From Oligoflexia bacterium (GTDB lineage: Bacteria; Bdellovibrionota; UBA1018): a stretch of 39,598 nucleotides of DNA. Positions 27,545 to 36,352 of the stretch are shown here, one piece after another. The stretch is taken from contig CAIUGE010000079.1 of assembly GCA_903898645.1 (NCBI GenBank), positions 1 to 39,598 on the forward strand. The letters run 5' to 3'. The translations under genes and the position numbers were made by a program. The notes beneath the pieces were generated by a model. That model did no database searches. It was not told where the DNA came from and was given only the letters and a program-made list of their open reading frames with translations. Positions within the stretch are counted from its first letter, which is position 1, and each line of letters begins with the position of its first letter.

Positions 27545-29758
27545 TTAAACCTGTTGAAATCGTAACGTTGTCGGCAACTCTATCACAAAATGCGTCCCCC
27601 CACCAGGTACCGAACGCACACGTATAAACCCATCATGATCGTTAATAATACGCTTCACTATAGCAAGCCCAAGACCTGTTCCTTCTTTTTTTGTAGAAAA
27701 ATAGGGCTCAAAGACACGGACCCTCACTTCCTCTGGCATGCCTGGCCCATTGTCTGAGAACTCGACAATAGCGAGTTCAAGCTCCTTATCGAAGCGCGTC
27801 GTTACCTCGATTGCCGCATGCTCACTGCATGCTGCAATCGCATTATCACAAAGATTAATAAACACACGCTTCATCTGCTCATAATCAAAATCAAAAACAG
27901 GCACTGTTTGAAAATGCTTCACGAACCGAGTCGATGGATGCGCCTGCTCATAGAGCCCGAGCACCTCAGTCAGCGCCTGAACAATGTCTGCTGGCGCAGG
28001 TGAGACTTCAGGAAGTCGTGCAAAATTCGAAAATTCGTCCACCATTTCCTTCAAAGCATCAGTGTGCTGGACAATAGTGTCTGTACACTCAGCAAGCAAA
28101 GCCCCATCAGGCCCACCATGATCACGAAAACGCCGTTTGAGCCTTTGTGCTGACAGTTTAATAGGTGTTAAAGGATTTTTAATCTCATGTGCAATGCGTC
28201 GCGCGACCTCTCGCCACGCCATCTCTCGCTGCGCATGAATTGCACGTGTCACATCGTCAATCACCACGACAACCCCTGTATGCGAGGACGCACCCATAAC
28301 GCGCGTTGCTGTGGCAGAGAGCGTCCTATTATACCCTTCAGCTGTTTGCATGCTCCAGCTCACTCGCTCAATACGAGCCTCATTTTTTTGCATGCAAGAA
28401 AAGGCTTTATCCAGCAGCTGCATAAGCTCAGGCGACAAAGGAAGATCCCGGTAATGCATCGGCCGGTGGAGCACCTGAAAACCAAGGAGCTCACCCACGG
28501 CATCATTAAAAAGCGTCACATCCCCTTCAATTCCAACTGCAAGCACTCCTGTTTCAATATTGGCAAGTATTGCCTCAAGCTCCCCACTTCTTTTTTCTAA
28601 ATCAAACCGTGCAGCATTGAGTCGTTCGCGATTATCGCGAAGATCCTTAGTCATCTTGTTAAACGATCCAACAAGAACAGCAATTTCATCAAAACCTGCA
28701 CTCAGGATTTCAACATCTAAATTCCCGGATCCCACCTCTGTCGCGCCCTGGACAAGACGCGCTACAGGATCAGTGAGTTCACGTGCCATGAAAAGCCCTA
28801 TCCAAATTGCCACAAAAACAATCACAAGTGTAATCATAATAAGGATCACAAGATATGTAGTCTTCATGGGGTACTTAAGAGGATTAGTACCCTTATAATC
28901 ATCATAGACACTCGCTATTTCATCGACACGAGTACGCAAACTGAGCGGTACATAGAAATTTACCACCACAATACCTATAACTCTTTTTTCTTCTTCCCCC
29001 ATCGACCATACTGGTGCAAAACTTCGTATGATATCACCGAATTTTGCTGCTTCTACAACAGATACAAATTCGCCTCGAGACACCTTATCAAGGTCTTTGC
29101 CGGAGGCTTTTTTGTACATCAAATGAAGCGATTGCGACGCTTTCTCGGCCATCATGTAATCGAAAAATGGCCCGTAATAAAACTCAAGCGCGTCAATAGC
29201 AAAAAGTTCCCTCTCATGCCGGAGAAAACGCTTCAGCGCAGGCGACATCCGCATACGAGACAGCTCCTGCGCACAACGAATGCGGATCTCGTCGGCAAGA
29301 TGACGTGCAAAATGTGTTGCTGTCTGATCTGTATTCTTATAATATGTGTGTGTTATTTCAAGTGACGCTTCCAGCGTATTTTGAATCTTGAGCGAAAACC
29401 ACTTATCGAAGCTTGAATTAATATAAAGAGCTGAAATAAAAAAAAGCATCAGTGTGGGTATGATAGAAAATGCACAAAAAGCAAGCACAAGACGCGTCTT
29501 GAGTCGCGCACCCAAAACGCGACGCCTTCTTTCCAAGAAAAGCTTACCAATATTACGAAATATTAACCAGATGAGCCCAATTAATATAATTATATTGATA
29601 TTCAGTAAACCAAAAAAAAAGATCGAATTAACAAAAGGCAGCACATGCGCAATGCGCGTCAATTGAAACTCAGCAATTGTGAGTGCTATAAAAAGCGCAC
29701 CAAGAAAAAAAAGAAGAATCCCCTCCTTTTTTCTTTTTTGCTCTTCACGAGTCAACAT
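27545..29758 (-). CDS. NtrY-like membrane sensor histidine kinase
   Basis: A 737-residue protein. Three hydrophobic segments lie in the first 110 residues, followed by an extracytoplasmic region of about 190 residues and another membrane helix near 300-325. A HAMP domain (ARELTDPVARLVQGATEVG) and a PAS domain with VLAVGIEGDVTLFNDAVGELLGF follow. The HisKA box is ARRIAHEIKNPLTPIKLSAQR with His524. The ATPase domain has the N-box NLCDNAI (about 634), DNGPGMPEE and GTGLGLAIVKRI (about 692). The architecture matches NtrY. It overlaps the upstream GGDEF gene by 14 bases and precedes the regulator by 8, so all three form an operon. Confidence 0.93.
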   Translation of the reverse strand: MLTREEQKRKKEGILLFFLGALFIALTIAEFQLTRIAHVLPFVNSIFFFGLLNINIIILIGLIWLIFRNIGKLFLERRRRVLGARLKTRLVLAFCAFSIIPTLMLFFISALYINSSFDKWFSLKIQNTLEASLEITHTYYKNTDQTATHFARHLADEIRIRCAQELSRMRMSPALKRFLRHERELFAIDALEFYYGPFFDYMMAEKASQSLHLMYKKASGKDLDKVSRGEFVSVVEAAKFGDIIRSFAPVWSMGEEEKRVIGIVVVNFYVPLSLRTRVDEIASVYDDYKGTNPLKYPMKTTYLVILIMITLVIVFVAIWIGLFMARELTDPVARLVQGATEVGSGNLDVEILSAGFDEIAVLVGSFNKMTKDLRDNRERLNAARFDLEKRSGELEAILANIETGVLAVGIEGDVTLFNDAVGELLGFQVLHRPMHYRDLPLSPELMQLLDKAFSCMQKNEARIERVSWSMQTAEGYNRTLSATATRVMGASSHTGVVVVIDDVTRAIHAQREMAWREVARRIAHEIKNPLTPIKLSAQRLKRRFRDHGGPDGALLAECTDTIVQHTDALKEMVDEFSNFARLPEVSPAPADIVQALTEVLGLYEQAHPSTRFVKHFQTVPVFDFDYEQMKRVFINLCDNAIAACSEHAAIEVTTRFDKELELAIVEFSDNGPGMPEEVRVRVFEPYFSTKKEGTGLGLAIVKRIINDHDGFIRVRSVPGGGTHFVIELPTTLRFQQV

Positions 29759-30722
29759 ATTTTGGTCGATCCACCTGATTGAGAGAAAAAGACAGTGTCT
29801 CAGTGCGATTCACACCGTTCGCCTTAGCTGTCCGAAGCGCTTCGGCCGCCAGATGAAAGAGATCTGGCAATTTAGCCTGACTGCCTTGCTCAGCTGACAA
29901 AGACGCAACGCCGCAGCACGCAGTGAGTCGAACGGACTGCTTCTGACTTTTGAAAACACTTGACTGAACAAAGTGTCGCAACTGATCTGCAAATTTTTCA
30001 GCATCCTCAGCATTTGTATCAGGAAAGAGAACACAAAACTCATCAGCCCCAACACGCGCCAGCATATCTTGCTGACGCAACATGCGCTTCATGTGCCCAG
30101 CAATATCCTGCAACAAGCCATTTGCACCAGTAAATCCAATATCTTGATTAACAGCACCAAACCCATCAAGATTCATCAGCACCATGGAGACGCCGATTTG
30201 TGATTTGCGACTGCGAATTAAAACCTCATCACCTCGACGAAAAAACGTTTTCATATTCAAAAGACCAGTGAGTTCATCAATTGCCGACAATTCATCAATC
30301 CGATGATGCGCTCTTTTGAGAGCATCGTGGACTTCTTTTTGCCGTGTCAGTGCACGGATAACAACAAAAAACGAAAGTGCATCGGGAGGCCCAAGATAAA
30401 TAGCATCAACTCCAAAACTCCATATCTTCTCTATATGTTCACGTTTTGCATTATGCGCGCAGACAAGCAGGGGCGTATACTCACCCTCAGCTAAAAGCCT
30501 CATTTTTGCAACAATCTGGAGATCACTTTCAAAACCTGCAGCATCCTCAATATCAAGACCTAAAATTACCATATGTGGCTTCCATGCCTTGACCCGGTGA
30601 AGCCCGTCATCAAGATTAGTTGCCACATTTGTTATATTTTCCGTAGCCTGATTCTGCTCACGAAAAAGAGAAACCACTGCATCAGCACGTGACGCGTTCT
30701 TTTCTATCACAAGGACTCGCAT
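29745..30722 (-). CDS. Degenerate-receiver GGDEF protein
   Basis: A 325-residue protein from the ATG at 30722, preceded by GGGAAGGTG; an 18-residue upstream extension looks untranslated. The N-terminal 120 residues have a receiver-like fold pattern (MRVLVIEKN..., KPHMVILGLDIED) but lack the normal acidic pair, and Gly is at the phospho-Asp position. The conserved Lys region reads LGPPD. A GGDEF domain follows with DELTGLLNMKTFF and the active-site loop RVGADEF (225-229), so the second Gly is Ala. No EAL or inhibitory RxxD site is obvious. It may make cyclic di-GMP weakly or only bind nucleotides. Coupling to NtrY/NtrX suggests a shared signal. Confidence 0.8.
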   Translation of the reverse strand: MRVLVIEKNASRADAVVSLFREQNQATENITNVATNLDDGLHRVKAWKPHMVILGLDIEDAAGFESDLQIVAKMRLLAEGEYTPLLVCAHNAKREHIEKIWSFGVDAIYLGPPDALSFFVVIRALTRQKEVHDALKRAHHRIDELSAIDELTGLLNMKTFFRRGDEVLIRSRKSQIGVSMVLMNLDGFGAVNQDIGFTGANGLLQDIAGHMKRMLRQQDMLARVGADEFCVLFPDTNAEDAEKFADQLRHFVQSSVFKSQKQSVRLTACCGVASLSAEQGSQAKLPDLFHLAAEALRTAKANGVNRTETLSFSLNQVDRPKYVDS

Positions 30723-30776
30723 ACGCACCTTCCCTATACTCTCACTATAGCACCAAAACAAAGTCCATACGATCAA

Positions 30777-30809
30777 TCAGATTGTCTGACAAAAACAGTT
30801 GTATAAAAT
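30777..30809 (+). promoter_or_regulatory. Possible promoter and overlapping palindromes between divergent genes
   Basis: For the acyl-CoA dehydrogenase, TTGTCT (30782-30787) and TAAAAT (30804-30809) are 16 bases apart. The -35 lies within two short palindromes, TCAGA-ttg-TCTGA (30777-30789) and TTGTC-t-GACAA (30782-30792), which could be a repressor site. The divergent GGDEF operon starts on the other side. Confidence 0.35.
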
Positions 30810-30863
30810 AGACTACCCAAACGCTTCTGGCATCGATACACTCAGAAACGGAGGTCTTTGCCC

Positions 30864-32009
30864 ATGCTTGATTTTTCTCTCTCTGATGAACAAACACAGC
30901 TCCAGGAACTTGCCCGTGACTTTGCGCGCAACGAGATCATACCAAGCGCCGCCCACCACGACAAAACTGGTGAGTACCCCCACGCCATTGCTGAAAAAGC
31001 ATGGAAACTTGGTCTTATCAATACTCATATTGACCAAGCCTATGGCGGTCTCGGCCTCGGAGTCCTTGATGCCTGCATTATTGCTGAAGAAATTGCTTAT
31101 GGCTGCTCAGGCATAGCCACAGCCCTTGAGGGCAACAGTCTTGCTTCAGCACCAGTCATTGTCGCAGGTTCTGAGGAACAAAAAAAAGAATTTCTTGGAC
31201 AACTCACAGAAAAGCCCTGCTTTGCAGCTTACTGCGTCACGGAGCCAGGTGCGGGCTCTGATGTGACAGGCATCCAGACCATTGCCAAAAAATCAGGTTC
31301 AGATTACCTCATCACTGGGTCAAAAATGTGGATCACCAACGCTGGCGTTGCCGATTGGTACTTTGTCCTCGCCTACACTGACCCATCACTGAAGCATAAA
31401 GGTATGACAGGATTCCTTGTCCCGTCGAAAACGCCTGGCATTACTGTTGGCAAAAAAGAATGGAACATGGGACAACGTGCAAGCGACACGCGTGGCATCA
31501 CCTTTGAAAATGTCAGAATTCCAGAAAAATACCGACTCGGCAAAGATGGCGATGGCTTTAAGATTGCCATGAAAGCTTTTGACCATACACGTCCCGTGAT
31601 AGGAGCAGGTGCTGTCGGTGTCGCAAGGCGAGCCATGGAGGAAGCAACAAAGTATGCCATGGAGCGCAAAACTTTTGGCCAATCCTTAGCCTCACATCAA
31701 GCTATCAGCTTTATGATCGCAGATATGCTCAAGGATATCGAGGCTGCCCGTCTGCTTGTCTACCGAAGCGGATGGCTTATTGATCGTGGCGAACGAAACA
31801 CAAGAGCTGCAGCAATCGCCAAGGTCTTCGCCTCTGACATGGTGATGCGCGTTACAACAGATGCCGTTCAGATCTTAGGTGGCTACGGCTACTCCCAAGA
31901 GTATCCTGTAGAAAAACTTATGCGCGATGCTAAGCTCTACCAGATTTACGAAGGCACAAGTCAGATTCAACGACTTATTATCAGCAAAGAGATCTTTGAC
32001 CGCGCATGA
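30864..32009 (+). CDS. Acyl-CoA dehydrogenase (short/medium-chain type)
   Basis: A 381-residue flavoprotein that introduces the trans-2 double bond into acyl-CoA, the first step of beta-oxidation, handing electrons to ETF. GGAGGT lies 8 bases before the ATG at 30864. The helical N-terminal domain is followed by the FAD/substrate strands [15 protein letters not shown] and [17 protein letters not shown]. The C-terminal domain carries [25 protein letters not shown] and [16 protein letters not shown]. Glu363 in YEGTSQ corresponds to the catalytic base of medium-chain enzymes (Glu376 of mammalian MCAD). No other fatty-acid gene apart from the distant thioesterase is in the window. The 3' end overlaps the recO-like gene, suggesting coupling. 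Confidence 0.95.
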   Translation: MLDFSLSDEQTQLQELARDFARNEIIPSAAHHDKTGEYPHAIAEKAWKLGLINTHIDQAYGGLGLGVLDACIIAEEIAYGCSGIATALEGNSLASAPVIVAGSEEQKKEFLGQLTEKPCFAAYCVTEPGAGSDVTGIQTIAKKSGSDYLITGSKMWITNAGVADWYFVLAYTDPSLKHKGMTGFLVPSKTPGITVGKKEWNMGQRASDTRGITFENVRIPEKYRLGKDGDGFKIAMKAFDHTRPVIGAGAVGVARRAMEEATKYAMERKTFGQSLASHQAISFMIADMLKDIEAARLLVYRSGWLIDRGERNTRAAAIAKVFASDMVMRVTTDAVQILGGYGYSQEYPVEKLMRDAKLYQIYEGTSQIQRLIISKEIFDRA

Positions 32010-32661
32010 TCAGACGCTTTGCATCAAGGTGCATCGTTCTGAAAAAGGCGCGCTTCTTTGTCAAACTTTAACGCGCCAGCAAGGCTTCTGCATGATCAAA
32101 GTCAGCAGCCAGCATGCCAAGCTGCATGCAAGTCTTTTTCAACCACTCACGTTTGGCGTCTGGAGCATAGCCAATACCCGATTTTTTGATGGCGTGTTTA
32201 AAAGAAGTTTTGATGGACTTGCTAGATCGCCTGCCCATCTAGAAGAGGCCTATGATTGCATTCAATGCCTCAAGCATTTTATCCCTCAAAATGAATCTAC
32301 GGGCATCTTCTTCCTTGTCCTTATCCATGCCCTAGATCTACTTGCCTCAGGTCAAGACCCTAAAACCATTCGCATGATCTTCCAGGCAAAACTGCTTCGT
32401 TTCTTAGGCCATATGCCAGATCTTGCACACTGCTCAGTGTGCAACACCCACCCATCAGGAAGCGTCCTACTGCATACATCAGGCTGGCAATGTCAAAAAC
32501 ATGGCCCAGGTCCTATGACCCAGGCCCACTATCTTAATCAGCTCGCACGTATCAGCACACAACCCATTAGGCAGTCTTGCCATATAGCAATTCCACCTAA
32601 CATACCCAGATGGGTAGAGCGCATCCTTTACTCTTCCGACTCTTCTTCAAGTTCCTTATGA
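31996..32661 (+). CDS. recO: Divergent DNA repair protein RecO
   Basis: A 221-residue protein when started at the in-frame TTG at 31996; the frame is open back to 31927 inside the acyl-CoA dehydrogenase gene. The first 60 residues fit the RecO OB-fold start ([31 protein letters not shown]). The helical domain has the family pattern [21 protein letters not shown], with Cys for the zinc site. The second Cys/His group (CQKHGPG) is atypical. RecO loads RecA on gapped DNA with RecR. It ends in a run of Ser encoded on the strand opposite the 3' end of the Spy-like gene, overlapping it tail to tail by 34 bases. Start and identity are moderately certain. Confidence 0.7.
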   Translation: MTAHDQTLCIKVHRSEKGALLCQTLTRQQGFCMIKVSSQHAKLHASLFQPLTFGVWSIANTRFFDGVFKRSFDGLARSPAHLEEAYDCIQCLKHFIPQNESTGIFFLVLIHALDLLASGQDPKTIRMIFQAKLLRFLGHMPDLAHCSVCNTHPSGSVLLHTSGWQCQKHGPGPMTQAHYLNQLARISTQPIRQSCHIAIPPNIPRWVERILYSSDSSSSSL

Positions 32662-33047
32662 TGCTCGTGACGCTTTGAGCAAAAAGGACATTTTCGCTGC
32701 TCGGCACTGAAAACCTGGTGCGCCATCGTACTTTTAAAAGCAAGTTTTGCTGCAAGCGCCTTGCCTGTACTCTCAACAACTTTATCTGCTGCAGCTTTAT
32801 AGTCTTTTTCAGTTGATTCTGAATTCGACATTACTTTCTTATAATTCAATTGAGCAAGCTCAACTGCTTCCTTTAAATAGATAGCTTCTTCCTTGAACTT
32901 AAAAAAGGCCGCCTGAGCCTTCTCATGCTGCTCTTTTGTGAACTTGTGCTTCTGGCAATGATGCCGCGATTCTTCCTGTACAACTACCTCTTCCGCATGA
33001 ACTCCAATGGTAAGACAAAATAATGCAATAAAAAATACACTTTTCAT
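32628..33047 (-). CDS. Spy/CpxP-like periplasmic metal-binding protein
   Basis: A 139-residue protein from the ATG at 33047, preceded by GGGGGAAG. Residues 1-18 are a signal peptide (MKSVFFIALFCLTIGVHA). The mature protein is a long helical chain with two LTxxQ-type motifs, FTKEQ near the start and FSAEQ near the end, as in the Spy/CpxP/ZraP family. It also has metal-ligand clusters at both ends, HHCQKH and [11 protein letters not shown], and an acidic tail. Members are periplasmic chaperones or zinc/copper-responsive stress proteins. The CPFC and His clusters favour metal binding, which is an inference. No efflux or two-component gene adjoins it. Confidence 0.6.
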   Translation of the reverse strand: MKSVFFIALFCLTIGVHAEEVVVQEESRHHCQKHKFTKEQHEKAQAAFFKFKEEAIYLKEAVELAQLNYKKVMSNSESTEKDYKAAADKVVESTGKALAAKLAFKSTMAHQVFSAEQRKCPFCSKRHEHHKELEEESEE

Positions 33048-33081
33048 ACACTTCCCCCTGTAAAAAGGGTAGCACAGCCCA

Positions 33082-33507
33082 ATGAAGATTGGAGAAAATA
33101 CTGCCAATCGCCTTGCCCACAGGAAGCCACGCAACACAAAAGAAATGCGGTACAAACATCATCTGCAAGAACTAATGACATCAGGCGCCATTTTTAAGAC
33201 ACTTACCTGGACACAAAAAGCTACCTTTTAGGTAGATATCCAAATTTTTGGAAAAGCTGGCAAAGAAATAATAAGCTCCTCTAGTAGCGACTTAGGGGCA
33301 AAACTTGTTCTCGAACTCTTATTGAGCCTCGGAACGTCAAACCTCTCTGATCTTTTTTGGATTCCCCCATTGACGACAACCACATTTATGAGCAAAATCA
33401 GCCTAGCTCTCGACACGGCTTCTCGGTACCCAGAGACCAAAGATCATGCCGTCTACACAAAGTTGAACGGAAAGTCTAAAATAACCCAGAGGAGCAAGCC
33501 CGTATAA
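33082..33507 (+). pseudogene. Possible relic ORF with an in-frame amber codon
   Basis: From the ATG at 33082 a frame of 49 codons runs to a TAG at 33229-33231 and then continues open for 91 more codons to a TAA at 33505-33507. The conceptual product of about 140 residues is not recognised. It starts MKIGENTANRLAHRKPRN and includes KHHLQELMTSGAIFKTLTW before the stop and DLGAKLVLELLLSLGTSNLSD after it. No ribosome site is seen. It could be a decayed gene or chance; it fills an otherwise empty 490-base gap. Confidence 0.25.
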
Positions 33508-33541
33508 CGGCTACGCAAACTCATCCACTCTGCACTGCCTT

Positions 33542-33931
33542 TTATTTATGGCTCGATATAAGTATACCTGCGACTTGATGAGCTAGAGCCCCGACGGCCG
33601 ACGGATCGCATGAATGTATGCTCGCGGCCAGGCGACGCCGTTCGGCTGCCTCAGCACGAAGACGCCTCTGCCCCTCCGGGCTGCACTTTTCAGCTTCCTC
33701 AGCAGCACGTATTTCAGCTTCCTTAGCAGCACATATTTCAGCTTCCTCAGCAGCAAGTTTTTCGGCGTCGGAACGAACCTGACTAAAATGCCTTCGGGTC
33801 CTCGATACAGTCGTCGTGTTTACACTTCTGTGCTGCTCGACAACCCCGCGCAAATCCGTCGGCCGGGCAGCAATAGCCGAAGAGCTGTAACCAAATACTA
33901 CAACAATTAATGTTAATAAAAAAATACGCAC
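33542..33931 (-). CDS. Secreted Ala/Glu-rich coiled-coil protein
   Basis: A 129-residue protein starting at a GTG (33931) with GAGGAG seven bases upstream. A signal peptide (RIFLLTLIVVVFGYSSSAIAA) resembles the leader of the split LRR protein (M-x-V/I-F-x-LT-F/L-IV...AIAAxPT), so the two probably share ancestry in their N-termini. The central part is made of 8-residue repeats AAEEAEIR/AAKEAEIC, predicted as a charged helix or coiled coil, encoded by 24-base tandem repeats. The C-terminus (SCDPSAVGALAHQVAGILI) is short and hydrophobic. No enzyme domain is present. It may be a secreted protein or a remnant of a longer one. Confidence 0.6.
   Translation of the reverse strand: MRIFLLTLIVVVFGYSSSAIAARPTDLRGVVEQHRSVNTTTVSRTRRHFSQVRSDAEKLAAEEAEICAAKEAEIRAAEEAEKCSPEGQRRLRAEAAERRRLAASIHSCDPSAVGALAHQVAGILISSHK
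33694..33772. repeat. 24-bp tandem repeat coding for AAEEAEIx
   Basis: About three copies of a 24-base unit of the form CAGCTTCCTCAGCAGCACGT plus ATTT (plus strand), with a few substitutions, inside the Ala/Glu-rich gene. A whole-codon unit allows length change without frameshift. Confidence 0.75.
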
Positions 33932-34051
33932 TTTTTCTCCTCACATTTCGGATGGTTCATAACAACTTTTATAAGTTATAAATGCATACTGCGTGCCATA
34001 CAGAAATGCACCATGGGTACTCCAGGACCCAGTTCGTCTTATAGAGAGGAT

Positions 34052-34540
34052 CTAACAAAGTGCATTGGCCGCATCCTGCAAGGTAGCGAAACTAGCTCCT
34101 GGTTCACGGATGAGATATGATCTGCATCCAGCGCGAACCCCTGCTTCACAATCTGTCATACGATCACCAATCATCAAAGAACGTGTGCAATCAATTGAGA
34201 AGTCCTTTGCTGCTTGCAGAATCAAAAAAGGTGACGGCTTGCGGCACTTACAATGCTCATCCGGATGATGCATGCAGATAAAATAAGCATCAGGACACGC
34301 GGCCCAAGGGTCTAACAAGACATCCAGTCGCGCATGGACAGCCTGCAATTGCAAAGGCGTGATTTTACCCCTCGCAATACCTGATTGATTTGTTACAACA
34401 ATCAACAAAAACCCAGCACGCCGAAATTGCTGTAAAGCAGCCCCCACATCTGGGAAAAGACGCAGCACATCAGGATCATGGATATAGCCAGGATCATAGT
34501 TCAGCGTCCCATCCCGATCAAGAAAAACAGCGCGTCTCAT
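34052..34540 (-). CDS. gmhB: D-glycero-beta-D-manno-heptose-1,7-bisphosphate 7-phosphatase
   Basis: A 162-residue HAD-family protein from the ATG at 34540; the longer frame to 34615 adds a non-homologous prefix. The motif FLDRDGTLNYDPGYIHDP carries the catalytic Asp8 and Asp10. VVTNQSGIARG is HAD motif II, the zinc loop is CMHHPDEHCKCRKPSP, and motif IV is MIGDRMTDCEAGVRAGC. GmhB removes the 7-phosphate from heptose bisphosphate on the route to ADP-heptose for the LPS inner core. HisB-N is a relative, but the zinc loop and length favour GmhB. No other heptose gene is in the window. Confidence 0.9.
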   Translation of the reverse strand: MRRAVFLDRDGTLNYDPGYIHDPDVLRLFPDVGAALQQFRRAGFLLIVVTNQSGIARGKITPLQLQAVHARLDVLLDPWAACPDAYFICMHHPDEHCKCRKPSPFLILQAAKDFSIDCTRSLMIGDRMTDCEAGVRAGCRSYLIREPGASFATLQDAANALC

Positions 34541-34980
34541 AGAACAGATATAGAACCTTTTGATGCAAAATGCACCGTGCGTATCGACTAAGAAAAACCA
34601 TTGTGCGTTGCGCAAAAAATCTTTAAGGGGCTCGGGATACTTTGCTTGTCAGAAAACGGTAAATCAAAGATTCGACTGCAACAAAGAGACCTAATTCTTT
34701 AGAGATTCAAACAATCTTATTTCAGAGCCCCTGCCCATCTGCAAACACTCTGTTGAGCTTAGAGAGATTTCGCAATCCCCCCTCAAAAATCGGACAAAGC
34801 TATGACCTGATCACAAGAAAACTCGTTACAAGATAGGGCGATCTATTCACCTCATTATTATCTATGATATGAGTCTTGAAAACTACATAAACTTTAGTCA
34901 CGCATAACCCAGTATCATTTCGTGCATAAAAGACTCACTATTCTAACGACACATCCTACGCACGAAGCTCAAGACATTTT

Positions 34981-35610
34981 TTACGTCTCGCTTTTCCTGA
35001 TAGCAACCGCCTCACGCCTATCACTACAAGTTCGTAACTGTCCAATTTGCTTATCAGTGAGTGCCTGAATTTGCTCAAGCATGAGGTCATAAATTTGATC
35101 GACACTCGAGGTCGCAAGATCTGCTTTTTCAAAAAACTTCATCTGTTTAGGTCTTATTGCTCGCAGCTGATCTCGAATCAATAATCCATTATAAATAATC
35201 ACCAGCCTTATTTCAAGATCACCTAAAGTAGCGATGCCGTGCGCATTCATTGTACAAACACCGTCAGCAGTCATTTGAGCAAACAATACTTATATAAACG
35301 CATCACTCAGTCCTCGTGAGTAATACTGGTCAAAAGCAATATGTTGTTTTTGGTCATCAGTAAGGGAGCGACCCTAGACCCTGCATGTACGAAGGGTGGA
35401 TTGCAGCGATTTGCTGAATTGAAAAATGAGGAATTTGTTGCAGAACCCATCCTCGGACTTCCTCGTCGCTAAGAGCGGACTGAGGAGGAGCTTGCCTGGA
35501 TTACCCGGTTTCTTTGGATTACTTGGTCGAGGACCATCGGAATCATGCGACTAAACAGTACAAGCGGACAAGGAATACAACACAGCAAATAAGAGAACGG
35601 GAGCCTCCTC
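34981..35610 (-). pseudogene. Decayed lipoprotein gene with LTD-x-Q-type repeats
   Basis: Read on the minus strand from a Shine-Dalgarno-like GAGGAGG (35604-35610). A lipoprotein signal LLFAVLYSLSACTV is followed by an in-frame TAG and a linker SHDSDGPRPSNPKKPGNPGK. After a frameshift comes PPQSALSDEEVRGWVLQQIP with HFSIQQIAAIHPSYMQGL. After a second frameshift comes RSLTDDQKQHIAFDQYYS, ending AFI and a TAA. The same frame then resumes with FAQMTADGVCTMNAHGIATL and ends with MLEQIQALTDKQIGQLRTC (the remaining 101-residue frame, 34981-35286). No start codon is left near the ribosome site. Two stops and two frameshifts show a former gene of about 200 codons, source family unknown. Confidence 0.6.
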
Positions 35611-36352
35611 AGTTCAACCTTCATAGAGCGCTATTTTAACATAGCATGTTATAACTGTAAAACAGATGTAACCCAAGCTAAAAACATCAGTTCGATGAAT
35701 GGAGGTCGTTTTCCTTCGAACAACATCTGCAACGTGCTAGGGGCATCAATCCCATTTTTCTGGCAGGCGAGAATGTAGCTCCCAAGGCGCGCGAAGCGCT
35801 TTACCCCACTAGAGATCAGAAAAAAACAGAAATTTTCTGCTGAGCTTTAGTCATACAGAGATCATGCTCGCCTCGATTAAAAGCCTCCTTTGTTTTCACA
35901 GGAACGATGCTCCTTGTGTCTCCACCCGTCGATCGACGGGTTTGTTTGCAAAGAATCTCAGGACCAAGTCCTCTGAGAAAACCCAAGTCCATTAAGGATC
36001 CTTGCCCAGATCGTATGCTTGGGTGCCACGATACGTCTTGACGCCTCATTAAGATGAAGTGCATCAACTTTCCCTATAAGATCACATCTTTTGAGGTTCC
36101 GGATACGAGACCAAGATGATCCAAAGTGCGACTTACTGCATCAAGTTTGTCGTTTTCACCCAATCCTATGGCACAGAACCCTGGTGAATCCGAGCTAGAT
36201 AAGCGAGGATTACCAACGACCTACATTAAAAATGTTCTGAAAACGTCAGGGGGCAATACGGGTTCCAATAACAACCCCCAGCTTGTCACTATGGGACACT
36301 TTTAGCAAAAAACAGAATAGAACTTTTTGACGAAAAGTGCTCATGTAGGCCT
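35611..36352. other. Gene-relic region upstream of the ABC exporter
   Basis: No intact gene. On the minus strand, pieces of coding-like sequence appear in shifting frames. One near 35640-35800 reads RLGSYILACQKNGIDAPSTL and then a stop after about 25 more residues; this distantly recalls transposase C-termini but cannot be assigned. Another is the 83-codon frame 35816-36067. A third near 36120-36230 reads GENDKLDAVSRTLDHLGLVS. They may be one or more broken genes. A promoter for the ABC exporter should lie in the last part, but none was resolved. Confidence 0.35.

Noticed and set aside
32006-32071. ATGA overlap start ([17 protein letters not shown]) after the acyl-CoA dehydrogenase stop
   Set aside because: The frame closes after 21 codons; the RecO-like sequence continues only in the frame starting at 31996.
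33694-33772. CRISPR-like array
   Set aside because: The repeats are contiguous 24-bp coding units without spacers.
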